A stretch of 64,000 nucleotides of DNA from Siphonodentalium dalli (GCA_032622095.1 CP136063.1:182075956-182139955), one strand, 5' to 3'. Counted from the stretch's first letter, positions 42,994 through 56,075 are shown. Notes: generated by a model not told the origin, from the sequence alone. A program made the numbers and translations.

Positions 42994-43832
42994 TTCAACA
43001 CCAGCAAATAGAATTACTATCATCTGTCAACTTGACTATATTGTCACTGAAAATCATTTTTTGGCAAATCTGCTCAGTTACAAGGAACATTTTATGTTAA
43101 ATACAAGATTCTCCAATGGATATTCCAATACAGGTGGCCTTTAGTCACATAAATTGGTGGGGATATGGAGTCTTGGGGCTGGGGAGTTGTTGGTGGTGGT
43201 TCATGTATGTGGTTATTGGTGATTTTTCAGATGATAGGTACTTCTTTATGACATCATGCTCCTTGAATCTCAACTGAAAAGGCTGACATTAACATTACAC
43301 AGTCCAATACAACATTAGATATTCAATATTTCTCATTCACACGTGTGAAATTAAATAATTCATGCTTCCCTGGTCATATTTCACTTGGCAACATATTGTT
43401 CATGTGATGTCATAACCTTGTATAGCTTTCCCTTAATGCTAAATAAGACTTGGATATTTTTTAACCCATTGTTTTAGGAGAGCATTAAAGTTAGTAGTTG
43501 CATGAAATATTATGTTTTCTTTTGATATCTGATGAACATAATTATGCATTTCAAAATATATTTTATTCAACATTATAGCATTTTAGACCCTTTTCAAGCT
43601 ATAGATGATGATCGGACATGTCCAGTTTGTCGTTACGTCAAGCATAACGTCATTGGGTTCTGAAAGACCCAAAAGGTGTAAAATCATGGGGGTGCATGTA
43701 AAACCGCACCCAATCTTACTGCCTGTGTTTGCAATAATGCATGGGGTGTAATATATCATTATAAGCGGTATAATGCAGAGAATAGGAATTTGTGGTCCCT
43801 ATCAAAGACCAATGAAATTACATTTCCTTTTA
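42994..43832. other. no gene recognised
   Basis: About 0.84 kb of AT-rich sequence between the two copies of the TIR element. Confidence 0.4.
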
Positions 43833-44367
43833 GGTGACACCCCACAGTTTCGAATGATCAGTAGGGGTAAATTTCTTAGAATAGAGTACCAGTGTTTTCT
43901 GAATGTGGTATGTTTATTGAGAGAAGGTTAGTTATGAATTTGCGGATTTTTAGAGGATGTCTTTGAATTTTGAAAAATATTGTTTTATGTGACCTTGACC
44001 CCACCAGTATCAAGTAGTAGCGATTTCTGCGAAACAGTGGCTCCAGACACCAGCGTGACTTTTTAGCTCCTAAAATTTGCCATCTGCATGAACACTATTT
44101 TTTTGGAAATCACAGTGATGGGAAGTTTGAACGTTTTTGATATTATTGCGAGGAAACAGTGTTCTTCCAGACAACATAGGCGACTATGCATAACTCTTGC
44201 TACCCCCATTAACATGATAATTTTGTATCAAAAACTTAAAGCCTGGTATGTGCTCAACCCATGCATATATACATTGTATATGTGTTGTGGGTTCACATTT
44301 ATTTTTCAATGAATTGATGCCCCCCTTATGTCTGCACCAATCCCTGCAGAAACTGTGGAGTGTCACC
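43833..44367. mobile_element. TIR element with GGTGACACYCCACAGTTTC ends, copy 2 (internally deleted)
   Basis: The ends GGTGACACCCCACAGTTTC and GAAACTGTGGAGTGTCACC are intact. It is collinear with copy 1 but lacks about 85 bp after 'gcgactatgc' and has smaller gaps. The internal deletion with preserved ends is typical of non-autonomous DNA elements. Confidence 0.8.
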
Positions 44368-45173
44368 TCAGCGACATCTAGATGTAGCGTAAAGCGCCAC
44401 ACGGTGTTCGATCCCATGCACTTGCGACCTAGAAATAACTTAGTCCCGTTATGGATATCTCAATAGGTCGATAAATACACACATACTTATATATATACAA
44501 AATCTATATTCTCTGAAACTGTACTTACCAAGAACATGACAAAACTGAGTAGCTGCATGCATGTTTTAAATTTTCCACTTAGACTGGTCCTTAGTGTTAC
44601 CAGATATCAACGATAGCTCTTTATCGCGACTTGCTACAGCTGCGGGACCCCTTTTCTTTCTTGGACGACAACAACACACTCTGTAACAAGAAAACCATAG
44701 TCAGAAATGGTAACGCCATCATGGTGGCAAGATCATATTATTAGGCATATACAATATATTCGAACATTAATGTTGCGATTGTGAAAAACGTGTATATAGG
44801 TAACGCCTATGCACTTTATTATGTGTGATATTTTTGCGTATGTGCGTATATTGTACACTTGGTGAGAAAGGATGTGAAAACAATTTAAAGTTTATTTTGA
44901 AATATTTACACACCACATGGTATGCGCTTATATATATATATATATATATACGTTTTGAAATGTTCATCGCCAAACATGCAACGGCCATTGCATTGATACA
45001 CCAATATCCACACACCCATTGCCAAGGAAGTGACGAACGCCTTGACGATTGACACGTTATGTCGACGCGCTGCCAGCTCGCGGCAAATGCACTAAACTGT
45101 TGGTTTCTCGGTTCTCTTCTATATGACATTTGAATTGTTTTCGACTGGGATTATCTTTTCTTTGTTACGTGTT
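44368..45173. other. spacer with (TA)n and one inverted dispersed repeat
   Basis: 44690-44755 is the inverted copy of the 'ggcgttaccatttctgacta' repeat seen at 32.7 and 53.5 kb. A (TA)n tract lies at 44931-44951. A variant of the AAAGAGCG motif ('agctctttatcg') is at about 44614. No gene. Confidence 0.5.
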
Positions 45174-45505
45174 CTAATTTCTATTGAAGTAGAGGTATGA
45201 ATAGTGCATGATATAGCATGCAGAATAATAATCATACAAAACAGCTCTCGATCTTCGTTACATGGTTCAAGTACGCAAATACCGAGTACGTTTCTAATCA
45301 CACTTAGTCCATCCGAGTACGCAAATACCTGTTCTAATTTCTATCGAAATAGAGGTATGAAAAGTGCATGAAATTACATGCAGGATAATAATGCGGCCAG
45401 AATTGTCGATCATAGTTACATGGTTCATGTACGCAAATACCGAGTACGTTTCTGATCACATTTAGTTCATCCAAGTGTGCAATTACCGAGTGCGTTTTAA
45501 TCACA
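45174..45505. repeat. two tandem copies of a ~160 bp unit
   Basis: 'ctaatttctattgaagtaga' (45174) and 'ctaatttctatcgaaataga' (45334) start two collinear units containing 'acatggttcaagtacgcaaa' and 'taccgagtacgtttct'. A weaker third relative is at 46890-47000. Confidence 0.72.
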
Positions 45506-45629
45506 TTTAGTCAATCAACTCCTACGACAGGCACAGTTATACCTGCCAATATACATCACAAGAGGACGTTGTGGTGATATAAGAATGGCATCAGGTAATG
45601 CACTCCTGATATCAACTTAATATATTATG

Positions 45630-46165
45630 AGGATTAATTAAAGTACATGTATGGTCCCATGAGGGTTAATTGAAATATGGTCACACACAGAGAGGGTTAA
45701 TTAAAATATGATCACATGAGGGTAAATTAAAATATGGTCACATGAGGGTTAAATAAAAGTCAAATGAGGGTTAATACCAATATGGTCCCATGATGGTTAA
45801 CTAAAATGATACCATGATTGTTAACTAAAATATGGTCCCATAACAGATCAGAGTTAATTAGAAAATGGTCACATGAGGGTTTATACAAATATGGACCCAT
45901 GGGGGTTAATTGAAATATGGTCCAATGAATGTCAATTAAAATATGGTAACATGGGGGTTAATTAAAGTTAAAATTTGATCCAATTACGAGGGTTAATTAA
46001 AATAAAAATATGGTGTCATCAGTGTTGATTAACTACGGTCCCATATGGGGTTAAATAAAATATAGTCCCATTAGGGTCAATTAAAATACTGTCCAGTGAG
46101 GACTGATTAAAATATGCCCTCCCCCATGAGGATCAATTAAATGATGGTCACAGGAGGGTTAATTT
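45630..46165. repeat. ~27 bp degenerate minisatellite, roughly 18 copies
   Basis: Units of the form 'gagggttaattaaaatatgg' plus 'tcacat'. Copies vary in length by several bases and some have lost the middle. Confidence 0.8.
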
Positions 46166-47154
46166 CTGAACATTGTTCAATTCATATGGCAATCCGATAT
46201 ATGCTGCGTATACAGACATTAAGTGATATTTCGAATAAGGCCACATTGTATGTTAAACAACCAATGTGATGGGTTGGTGTTGGAACTTTTCCGAAGCTTA
46301 ATAACAACTCTATTCATAGCTCATATATATTCCGCATACAAAGAAATGAAAAAAACACAACTTGAGAGACCGAGACTACAGTTCACTAAACGTCAATATG
46401 TACAAACAGCCCGAAGGAGTAACGTGTGGATTGGTTAATAATTACAATCCCAATACATTTAGAATATAACATACCGATATTTATCGCGTATACATAAATG
46501 AAAAAGTTCACTAAACGATATTAAATAACATGTTAAACACCGAAATCAACAAACAGCTGGAAGAATTCAAGTGTGAACTAAATTTCTTATACCATCCTCA
46601 AATCCCTCAAACTTGTAGACAGCATTCCGATTTATGTCACCTAAAAATAACAAAGCAGGTTAAACAACAATAGAAACAAAGCGCGCAATTCACTAAGGGT
46701 TAACGCGGGAATTCCGGTTCCAAGTCGGCGCCCACTTTTCATCGTGGCTGACAAGCCATGGTCCAATAAAGCATGTCGACATACACGCCATGGTCCAATA
46801 AAGCATGTCGACATACACGCCGAGTCGCCGATCTAACCGCAAAGGCTTTAAGCGATACGTGAACATACATCGCGATGAGATGCTGCCTCTATTAGAACAC
46901 AACAATAATTATTGTCAAACTTCGTAACATGGTTCGAGTACGAAGTACGAACACACCTAATTACCTTTCTAATCGTTCCGGTAGGAAAATATCCAAGTAC
47001 ATTTTGTTTATATTTCACATATTCGCCCATACCCCCATTGACAAGTGAGAAACACGACCACAGAAAACACCATAGATGCCGTAATAACTCAAATCCGGTT
47101 CGGTCCCGACATCCGAGTCTCGGTAGTTATACGCCTGCTCTCGGTGCGCATTTT
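46166..47154. other. no gene; small 32 bp duplication
   Basis: 46757-46820 contains two exact copies of 'ccatggtccaataaagcatg' plus 'tcgacatacacg'. Otherwise nothing recognised. Confidence 0.45.
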
Positions 47155-47390
47155 TAGCTCAATTTGACAAAGTCAAGTTTGAGCTATTGTGGTAGGTTGG
47201 CGTCCGTCTTGTCGTGTGTCTGTGTGTACGTCCATCCGTTCGTCGTCAACAGTTTCCTTTATAGCACACCTCTAATTCGATCGTCACAAATTTCATATAG
47301 ATCTTTGAGGTGACCTCATTTTTCCGAATTCTGTTAAAAAATTACTGCCAGCGGCCATCTTGGATTTTACTCTTTATATGACTAAATCCG
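47155..47390 (+). repeat. dispersed repeat 'agctcaa...cgtccgt', copy 2
   Basis: It starts with the hairpin 'tagctcaatttgacaaag...caagtttgagcta', then 'ggttggcgtccgtcttg', 'tttcctttatagcacacc', 'gatcgtcacaaatttcatat' and 'gccagcggccatcttggatt'. It links the hairpin-headed repeat with the 'gccatcttggattt' unit amplified at 28.3 kb. Confidence 0.75.
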
Positions 47391-48715
47391 CTGGGTGTTT
47401 AGTATTACATAGATATACAAAAAATGAATTCCGTATCGGTCCATTAACTGCAACATTTGACTATAGTCCCTCTCCATGTTGAGCTTCGGTGTCGAATGAC
47501 GGTTGACGTTGCATAAATTATTCTGATGAGTACCAATCGGGTGTTGTGATGCCAGCCCTGTGGATATCAGTTGTGTGCGTGTCGCGATTATGGGATACTT
47601 TCTATGATTCTATATGACACATGTTCATTGTCGACTCAGTACCCATGCTTAGTCACACTTGTATAACGTGTAACGTTTGTTACCATTTCATACGAATGCC
47701 ACCTGACTCGTGTGACCATTCGCCTACACGTATGAACACTGCGTGTCATTCCCTTTAGAAGTTGTGTGTCACACTGTCAAGAGCTTGTGTAATCGCCATC
47801 GACTAATGTTTTTGCTATACACGCTTGGCCAAGACTTTGTGTATTTCTACGGCATTATCACCGTAACACACGTTACGCGTACGTGTGGTTGAACCTGTCA
47901 CAAATATCGCCTTTGATTTATCGGTTCGCCACTATTACCATATTGTGATGCTGTTCGTATTGTTCTGTACATTCTAAGTAGTGCGCGGTCGGGTCTTCGA
48001 GTACCATTATAGGATATTATCTATGACGTAATACAATGCGACCACTTTCTTGTAATTCTCAGTGCTAAGTCAAGTGATCAGTCAACTAATATCTACAAGC
48101 GATTTTATCGCTCCTCACATATGCGATACGGCGCAAACATAAATATTGATGAAGACGTGTGTTAGAATCGCGATTGAGGATGGTAAAATATTCATCCGCC
48201 ATCAATCACGCGTTTGATCTCATTAAATCTGGATTCGTCTAATAAGTCAGTATACACACAATAACCACATAACACATATGTGACTACACTCGCACGCACG
48301 AATTCACATTCACGTCTTAATTGTGGTTCGGAGTTCAGGAGACAAAGATAGGGAGATAGACGGGAGTGTGACAGGGAGAGAGAAGAACGAGAGCGGGAAC
48401 ACGAGAGACAGGGGCGAGTGAGAAGGTGTGGGTAGGATATAATGCATATATCACATTCATTGAGGTTTTAAAGCGAACCTGACCGAAAGCGATCTGCACT
48501 ATAGCCCGTGCATGCATGGACGATTTTAGGCAGCTGTTACACGTATATGCACGAGTGTCATGTGTTCCAATGATATTGCTCTAGCAATGCATCAGACGGG
48601 AGCAAGCCCCATGACACCATATAAGTTAGCACATTTACGTGTCTACAGGTATGGACGTATATAATGGCAGCGTATTGTGTAAAGGCGATTGCCATAACGC
48701 TATGGTGTCAACCCT
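47391..48715. other. no gene recognised over 1.3 kb
   Basis: A GA-rich patch lies at 48340-48425. Only short frames otherwise. Confidence 0.4.
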
Positions 48716-48885
48716 TTATTCCGAAGGTCCGATACTCCGAAGGTCCAATACTCCGAATGTCCCAAATTACGATGGTCCAATACTGCGAATGTCCACTATT
48801 ACGAAAGTCCAATACTCCGAAGGTCCTATATTCCGATGCACAATACTCCGAAGATCCGAAACTCCGAAGGTCAGATTATTATAAG
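48716..48885. repeat. TCCGAAGGTC tandem array (FB2-arm relative)
   Basis: About ten units such as 'ttccgaaggtccgatactcc', 'gaaggtccaatactccgaat' and 'gaaagtccaatactccgaag'. Unlike FB2 there is no inverted partner nearby, so it may be a solo arm. Both plus-strand frames over it (48639-48993) are repeat translations. Confidence 0.82.
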
Positions 48886-50466
48886 GGCTGTCAATTGATA
48901 TGCGCATGCAAATTTAATTATTTTAAAGCCTCTACTATTATATGCAACGATGTAATCATTCATATCAGTGACGTCGCGGGGTGGGGCAGTTGAAGGATCC
49001 ACAGTCCCAACTAACCAAGGAACGTGGCCATGGGGCAAAACAGTAGAATACTAATAAATGAATATACTCATTCATTAAATGCTTATATATAAGACAGACG
49101 ACCCCTTCCCATGGCGCCTGATACAGTAAGCAGTCTCACAACTATGTCGCTTCCCTCTCTTCTCTCATGCTCTATATCCCGCTGTCTCCTCTCCCTCTCT
49201 CCGCCTCTCGCGACAGTATTACTGCCAATATAATATTTCGCACCTGCATGGTTCATGATTATTAACTATTATCCCTTCCATACCTCTCTTCCCCATATCA
49301 CCCTCCCTCTCCACCTGTCCCTCTTGACACGAGTCACGTGTCGAGTTTGAAAAAGTGGGTCAAAAAGTAGTCCAAACGCTGCTCGGGTCGAAACATTGGG
49401 ATTTGGAGGAAATGACTCTGTGAACGTCATCAGTGAAACCGTCGATATCGGCACTATCACGCTGGTCATCCTATAATACCCGATGCGGGCACATATTGAG
49501 TGAACCCCGTTGCGGGCACGAGTGAAGATAATCTTTATTACCTCCTTCTTGGGAGAGAATATTTATAAATTATTACACCATTATTTACAAGTTTTGTGAA
49601 CAATGAGGAGCAAGAGATTAACATCACAAGCATAAGGACACGTACATACACACACACTCTCTCCCTCTCTCTCTCGCTCTCCCTTTCTCTCTCTCTCTCG
49701 ATATACATATAACATGTATATAGATATAATTTGTGAAAATATTATACTCTAGAAAAATATAAATATATAAAAGTGAGAAAAAAGAAAAGAAATCGCAATA
49801 ACATGTGACACGCGAGGTTAGGAAGGGAAGCTAGGATTATTAACGAAATAACGGAGATGTTTGAAGAAGTGCTTTTAAATATCAATCGCTATCTAATCGT
49901 GAACCCAGATTAAGATTTCGCTATCTAATCGTGTGCGTGTGAGGTGCATCCAACGAACATTAAGTCATCAGCACTTATATTATCTTTTTGCATGGCTATC
50001 GTCTGCTAATTTTTCCTAATTACCAAACCCTCCAAATGGATAATAGACATTCCAATATATAATTATTGTATAATTACATATATGTGCATGGGAGAAAGGG
50101 TTAATACTTAGGTTATTAACAACGGTTAATTTATCCTGTTTGTTCAACACATTTGGCAGTTACACGCTCCTCGTATTCGGTGTTCTGCAACATGTGATGC
50201 ACGGTTATTATATTTTCTTTCACCCATTGTTGATTTTGTGATGGAATAAGTACATACAATTAATTTTCCAATACTTTCGCTCGTCAGATTTGACGGGCAA
50301 TCCAGTGGTATAAAGTAATCGTGGACATTTGTCAAATTCACTGATAATCTATATGCACTGTTCAGAGTACCGAACAGCACAACACACCGTTATGTTGTTA
50401 TGATTCTCGAGGGCTTTGATTCATGATTCAGACTGATGATTCTATAAAAACAACAATATCAGCTGC
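48886..50466. other. no gene recognised; pyrimidine-rich tracts
   Basis: CT-rich tracts at 49150-49205, 49265-49325 and 49640-49700 (CTCTCT microsatellite). No supported coding region over ~1.6 kb. Confidence 0.45.
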
Positions 50467-50533
50467 TGTCGCCGCCGCCGCCACCGCCACCGCTGCCACT
50501 ACCACTACCACCACCACCACCACCACCACCACC

Positions 50534-50582
<49 letters not shown>

Positions 50583-50586
50583 TTAT

Positions 50587-50628
<42 letters not shown>

Positions 50629-50649
50629 ACTACTACTACTACCACCACA

Positions 50650-50720
<71 letters not shown>

Positions 50721-50790
50721 CACTACCACTACCACCATTACAACCACCACCACCAGCACCACTACCAGCACCACCACCACTACCAATACA
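50467..50790. repeat. large (CTA/CCA)n trinucleotide microsatellite
   Basis: More than 300 bp of CTA, CCA and some GCC/TTA triplets. It is open in all phases of both strands, giving homopolymeric Thr/Leu/Tyr or Ser/Gly/Val 'proteins' that are artefacts. Confidence 0.95.
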
Positions 50791-50799
50791 TTTCAAAAA

Positions 50800-51250
50800 T
50801 TGAAAAGCTTGAGGCCAGTCAAGATGCTAGGATTTTACAATTTTCAAAATCTTGTCACACCGGGCTGAACCATGGTCGGCCCAGTTTGTCCTTGTCCCTC
50901 CCCAGTCCAGTTCGAAAAGCTAATTAATTTAAGAAAAACTAATCGGAGTGTGAATTTGCCTAGCGTTAGACAAGTAGATGTTAGGATTTTACTATTTTCA
51001 GTTTCAGATATCAAAATTGTTCTGTACCTCCCTTGGCTATAGTGGCCACAAGACTACTGATCTATTTAAAATATGCCACCAACCAGGTATGCGAAGGAAC
51101 GGTTGGGGAAAATAATTTGAAGCCTAAGGGGGCACAGGGGTGCATATGAAATTACGCAAACTTGTGAGATGACGTTGTTCAAGGAGGTGTTGTTGGAAAT
51201 TCCAAGGTGGTCACCCGCCCCCAACGGAGACCCTCTAGCCACGTCCCTAT
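50800..51250. repeat. inverted copy of the 10.2-11.2 kb dispersed repeat
   Basis: 'aagcttgaggccagtcaaga' plus 'tgctaggatttt' is the complement of 10500-10540, and 'aacggagaccctctagccac' is the complement of 10168-10190. It directly follows the trinucleotide microsatellite. Confidence 0.72.
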
Positions 51251-51510
51251 GTGCCTTGTCAAGATGAACGCATGCGTAGTGGCGTTCCACTGCGATATTC
51301 AGATATGGTAACATGTGGTCAGTCATACGTTGTTTATTACGCCACACCGTGGTGTTGCTTGGTACGCAGAATTTTCATATTCTGTGGTCGATCGATAATC
51401 CACTGGGCGACTGTATTATTATGGTTATTTCGTACTGAGTATAAATCGTACCGATAGAGTCACGATAGTACAACACAGATTAGCACATGTGTTTACGTCA
51501 CCGGTGTACT
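51251..51510. repeat. short copy of the 55 kb repeat, then unannotated
   Basis: 51250-51320 ('tgtgccttgtcaagatgaac', 'gatattcagatatggtaac') resembles 55075-55140 and 55808-55870. The rest shows nothing. Confidence 0.5.
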
Positions 51511-52310
51511 TGTGGGGGCATGTTTCTATTATGAAGGTTCGCTATCCCGAAGATCCGCTATTCCGAAGGTTCTCTATTCCGAAGGTTTTTGTTATTTTTA
51601 GGTTAATTCTATATTCTAAAGTATTGAGACAAATTTGAGAGGGTTCATTATCACAAAGATTCTTTTTACGGAGTGTGCGCTCACATCCGAACTGATCCTG
51701 CGCGCATACCGATACAGATACAGGAGGAAATAACTTAACTTAGAACATTAAATGTGATTTTGTTTTGTTTTCGCGGGTTTTCTTGAGATTTAATATCATT
51801 ACGTGGGCCCATACTTTTGAATTCTTGGCATATAATATGAATGTTGTGGTATACTGTGGACCCTCCCGCATTGGGACATGACACAGGTACAGTTGACTTA
51901 AGTGATGTTCTGTGTGGGCTCCAATTTGGAGTTCAATATTTTAAGGGCCAAATTTAGGATTTTATGGGCCCATACCTTTGAACTCTGGGCATATAATATG
52001 AATATTGGGGGCATGTCTCTATTCCGAAGGTTCACTATCCAGAATGTCCACTATTCCGAAATTTCTCTGAATGTTCGCTATTCCGAAGGTTCACCAATCA
52101 GAAGGTTCGTTATTCCGAAGGTTCTGTATTCCGAAGGTTTTTGTTATTTTAAGGTTAATTCTATATTCTAAAGTATTGGGAGGGTTCATTATCACGAAGA
52201 TTCTTTTTATGAAGGAAATAACTTAAAACATTAAATGTGATTTTGTTTTGTTTTCGCGGGTTTTCTTGAGTTTAATGTCATTATGTATGACTTTATTTCT
52301 CATTAAATAT
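51511..52310. repeat. two diverged copies of a TTCCGAAGGTTC-bearing unit
   Basis: Each copy starts 'gggggcatgt.tctatt', continues with ~16-17 bp units 'ctattccgaaggttcg' (51527-51587; 52016-52140), then 'ggttaattctatattctaaa' (51598; 52152), and 'aatgtgattttgttttgttt' (about 51749; 52236). The 'gggcccatac' segment occurs before each end (51806 and 51968). The array units are cousins of those in FB2. Confidence 0.72.
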
Positions 52311-52744
52311 TCACGCCAAGCAGCCCACACAATTGCTATGTTTCCATGCGATTTAATGTCATTACGTGTGACCTAATATCTCAATAATCTGAGGCAAGAG
52401 TACGCCTGCTAAAGGCGAATTATAACAGTGGGGCTATAACGCTCAATGAATACTGGGAACTATAACAAACTGCGCAGCAGAATATCGCTGATTAAACGAG
52501 TATGAGATGAGCCTAACTGCAATTGTGACTTTGTTTAAAGGCCCACTTAATTTTCGAGTCATTAAGTTTTGTTATAGTATATACGGTTTTAATAACAATT
52601 TATGCCATAAAATTTGAATAAATTACTATAATTCATCACCATTTGAAACGCAGAATCCTTCTATCTCCTAGTTTGAAACACCTTTAAAATACCGCGACAA
52701 GTCGTGCGTCGTATATCTAGCAATTAGCAACTAACATGTCCTCT
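52311..52744. other. no feature recognised
   Basis: AT-rich spacer. Confidence 0.4.
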
Positions 52745-53275
52745 TCGGCTTTCCATAGATTTCAACGTAATTTGATACTTATGGGTATTTGTGTCCGGGA
52801 AGTGTTTTGGACGGGTCAAATCGTGAGCCCGACCTGACCTTGACCTTTAAAACTGTCAATGCAAGGTCAATTTGGGTAAAACGGACAAATTTCGGCGAAA
52901 TTTGATACCTAGGGATACTTTTGTCCGGGGAGTGTTTTGAACGGGTCAAATCGTGACATCGGCGTGACCTTGACCTTCAATGTGGTCAATCAAAGGTCAA
53001 ATCGGGTAAAACGGATGGATTTCGACGAAATTTGATACCTATGGGTACTTTTGTCGGGGGAGTGTTTTGGACGGGTCAAATCATGACTCCGACCTTACCT
53101 TGACCTTCAAAATTGTTAATTAAAGGTCAAGTGGGGTAAAACGGACGGATTTCGACGAAATTTGATACCTAGTGGTACTTTTCTCCTGGTGGGGGTGTTT
53201 TGGGCGGGTCAAATCATGACCCTGACCTGACCTTGACTTTCGAAATAGTCAATTGAAGGTCAAATCGCGCCTTTC
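52745..53275. repeat. four tandem copies of a 130 bp unit
   Basis: 'aatttgatac' recurs at 52769, 52899, 53029 and 53159, exactly 130 bp apart. Each unit continues 'ctatgggtacttttgtccgg', 'gagtgttttggacgggtcaa', 'tgaccttgacctt' and 'aaaggtcaa'. The constant spacing and moderate divergence point to an older tandem expansion. Confidence 0.88.
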
Positions 53276-53469
53276 GCCTGAAATCAGATGGGAAACATCC
53301 CGGACGAAGTCGGGCCCATCAGCTTGTGTAATAAAGAAGACAGTTTGAAGAAAGTAATGTATAACACGAGAAACGGGAAAACTTGAAATATAGAAGTATG
53401 CAAATTTCCCACATAAAATTTGAAAGCTAGTTTATAGAATAATTGTATTATAATTTATATTTATGGCTA

Positions 53470-53700
53470 ATAATATGATCTTGGTGGCGTTACCATTTCT
53501 GACTATGGTTTTCTTGTCTTATATCAGCTCAATCCTGTTGAAATCAATCTGATATTAGATCAATCCCACCGAAGTCACCTGCTAACCGGAAGTCGTTTCT
53601 GTTCGCTCATCTTGATGTTTTAAGCAAGCACTGTAGTCGTAACTGAACACATATATGGACTGCTGTGCTTCGCTATATCCTCTAACTACACAGCCATTTG
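53470..53700 (+). repeat. dispersed repeats (32.7 kb type, then 55.9 kb type)
   Basis: 53475-53530 matches 32735-32805. 53580-53690 ('gctaaccggaagtcgtttct', 'gtagtcgtaactgaacacat', 'atggactgct') matches 55925-56030. Confidence 0.65.
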
Positions 53701-54869
53701 ATATATATATATATATTAATTTTACTCGTTCGCGATTTAGTATTTACAAAATTACATTTATTTACAAGGACAACACAAAGCATGCCATACAATAGTCATG
53801 CAGACACACAATGTATATATATATATATATCATAATGACATAATAACATTACGCTCATGGAAATCAGGACAAATAACTAAAATAGAGAACCTACATCCCA
53901 AATAGTAAGGGTAAAGAATATTTCTTTTAATATATAGCAGTGCGGGCGGGTGGGTTTTAAAACTTAAAACCCGCCGACGTGTTCAGATAATTAATCAGTA
54001 CGAATGACTTGCCAACGTAAAGAATTTACTTCGAGAAATAAAAATAGATTTGCGAGCGAAAATAAAGACACTTTGTTTGGACGAAACTTTGTAAACGACG
54101 CGTGAATAAAAGTAAAGGTACTAGATAATATTTTATCGATGCGGCAGAGGGAAAAGGCACAAGTAGTTCTGTTGCCGAATAATTACTCAATTTTAAACAA
54201 GTGTAAAATTTCACGACCCGGATGCCTCACTATATGCCAAAGATGCTGGCGGACCAGGGTAGTGCCAATACAAAGGACAGTGATCAGAGCTCACGCTGTC
54301 GATGACCAAATTGGACAATGGCCATATTTTGTGGAAAATAGCCAACGAAAATATAATTTGGCCAAATTTTGTTGAACAAAAAGTTTCAAGTCGACAGTCA
54401 GCAATCTCTTCTCTGATTATCATGAGATCTCCACGAAACCCTCAATTCGTTAACATGTAATCAGCCGTTGCTGGCCTGTGTACGAATAACAATCAATCAA
54501 AAGACACACTTGCTTACTTATCAAACAATGATGATATAAAGCTGGGGCGGTGTACTCCCTTAATCAATTAACAATACATTACTGATATGTGCTTTCAAAT
54601 TATGACAACGTAGGCGAATCAGTGCCCATTTAAACTTTACCGACTTGACCTATTTCATTGTACGCGGTTTACATGCAGTCCCATTGTCGCTTCCAACCCG
54701 CAGTTGTTATGCGTGTTTCTTTCTATTTTTGTTCTGGGTTCGGTTTTTCTCGATGATCCCATATTTTGGTTTTTCAATTTGGCTAAAGTTTCTGAAAAAA
54801 TAAATTCAGAAATGGCCAAAAACATGGCCAAAATAATTTTCCGGCCAGGGTGAACATTGCCAGTGATTC
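53701..54869. other. no gene recognised; (AT)n tracts
   Basis: (AT)n at 53701-53717 and 53817-53831. Frames at 54026-54423 have no signature. Confidence 0.45.
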
Positions 54870-55990
54870 TGACATGTCACGGGAGATCGAAATTGTTCGA
54901 CGACGAAGTATCACGACCATCGAATGTTCCATCTGCAATGAATACATGAAGAGGAACATCCCGAGTCCCAGAGGCCATATCTGTTCACAATCATGTTCCA
55001 GAAACTATGGCGTATTTGTATGAGGATATCTGACAGGCATGTCCACATGTCTCGGATTTCATCTTGATAAGATATGTGCCTTATCAAGATGAACTCATGC
55101 ATCGTGGAATCCTACTGTGATATGCAGAAACGACAACACGGAGCCATACATTATGCATTTGATATCAGCACAATTCAGCCACAACCACCTGGTATAGCAG
55201 GATGTCATACAAATGGCTTATTTGTATCAGGATATATCAGTGACATGTCCGAATATATCCGAGGTCATCTTGGTGAGAGATGTATTATCAAGAGGAACTC
55301 GTGACTGGCTACATGTTATATGTGGGTGTTGTACTACAGAAATTGTAACAAGAAACCATACATTACATTGGTCATTTTACATCAGCATAGTCGGCTGGCA
55401 ACCGGGCGTCCTTTCATGTTATTCTCTTCTGGTATCCTGGTGTCGTATATGGACAGATCGTGTAGGATATCTGGTTTACCTACAATAAAACTTTACGTGG
55501 CACAAGGTAGTATACATATATAAATACTATATTATAAGACAATCTCGGTTCAACGATGATGGATCATTACGTTAAAACAATAGAGGACAACGGCAGTTTA
55601 GTATGTCCGGTTATCCTGAGAAATGACGGGGATCGGAATTGTTCTACCACCAAGAAGCATGGCCATGGAACATTCCATTGGAAAGTAATCCATGAAAATG
55701 AACATCCTGATTGCACATTTATCACAATCGTGTTCCAGTAACTATTGTGTGTATCAGGGTATCTGACTGTCATATCCGAAAATCTCTGAGTTATCTTGAT
55801 GAGATACATGTGCCTTGTCAAGATGAACTCATGGTTGCATGCAGATAATATGTGGGCGTTCTGTGCAGAAATTGTAACATGCAGTCAAGCATACATTAGT
55901 CACTTGGTATCAGCGCAATCGCCTGGTAACCGGACGTCGTTTCACGCGAGTCTGTTCGGACATCCCGATGTTGTATAGGCATTCCGTGTA
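54870..55990 (+). repeat. direct duplication, offset ~733 bp
   Basis: Copy 1 (about 54880-55400) and copy 2 (about 55615-55960) share 'ggagatcgaaattgttc' / 'ggggatcggaattgttc', 'cacaatcatgttccag' / 'cacaatcgtgttccag' and 'gtgccttatcaagatgaact' / 'gtgccttgtcaagatgaact'. Overlapping frames on both strands are by-products. Confidence 0.7.
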
Positions 55991-56075
55991 GTCGTAACTA
56001 AACAAATATGCGGACTGCTTCACTAGTCGCGCTACGCTCTCACCACACCAGCAGGGGAAGTAATCAAACCCAGCT

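Noticed and set aside
50423-50803. Long open frames on both strands (Thr/Leu-rich and Ser/Val-rich)
   Set aside because: They are translations of the (CTA/CCA)n microsatellite, which has no stops in most phases.
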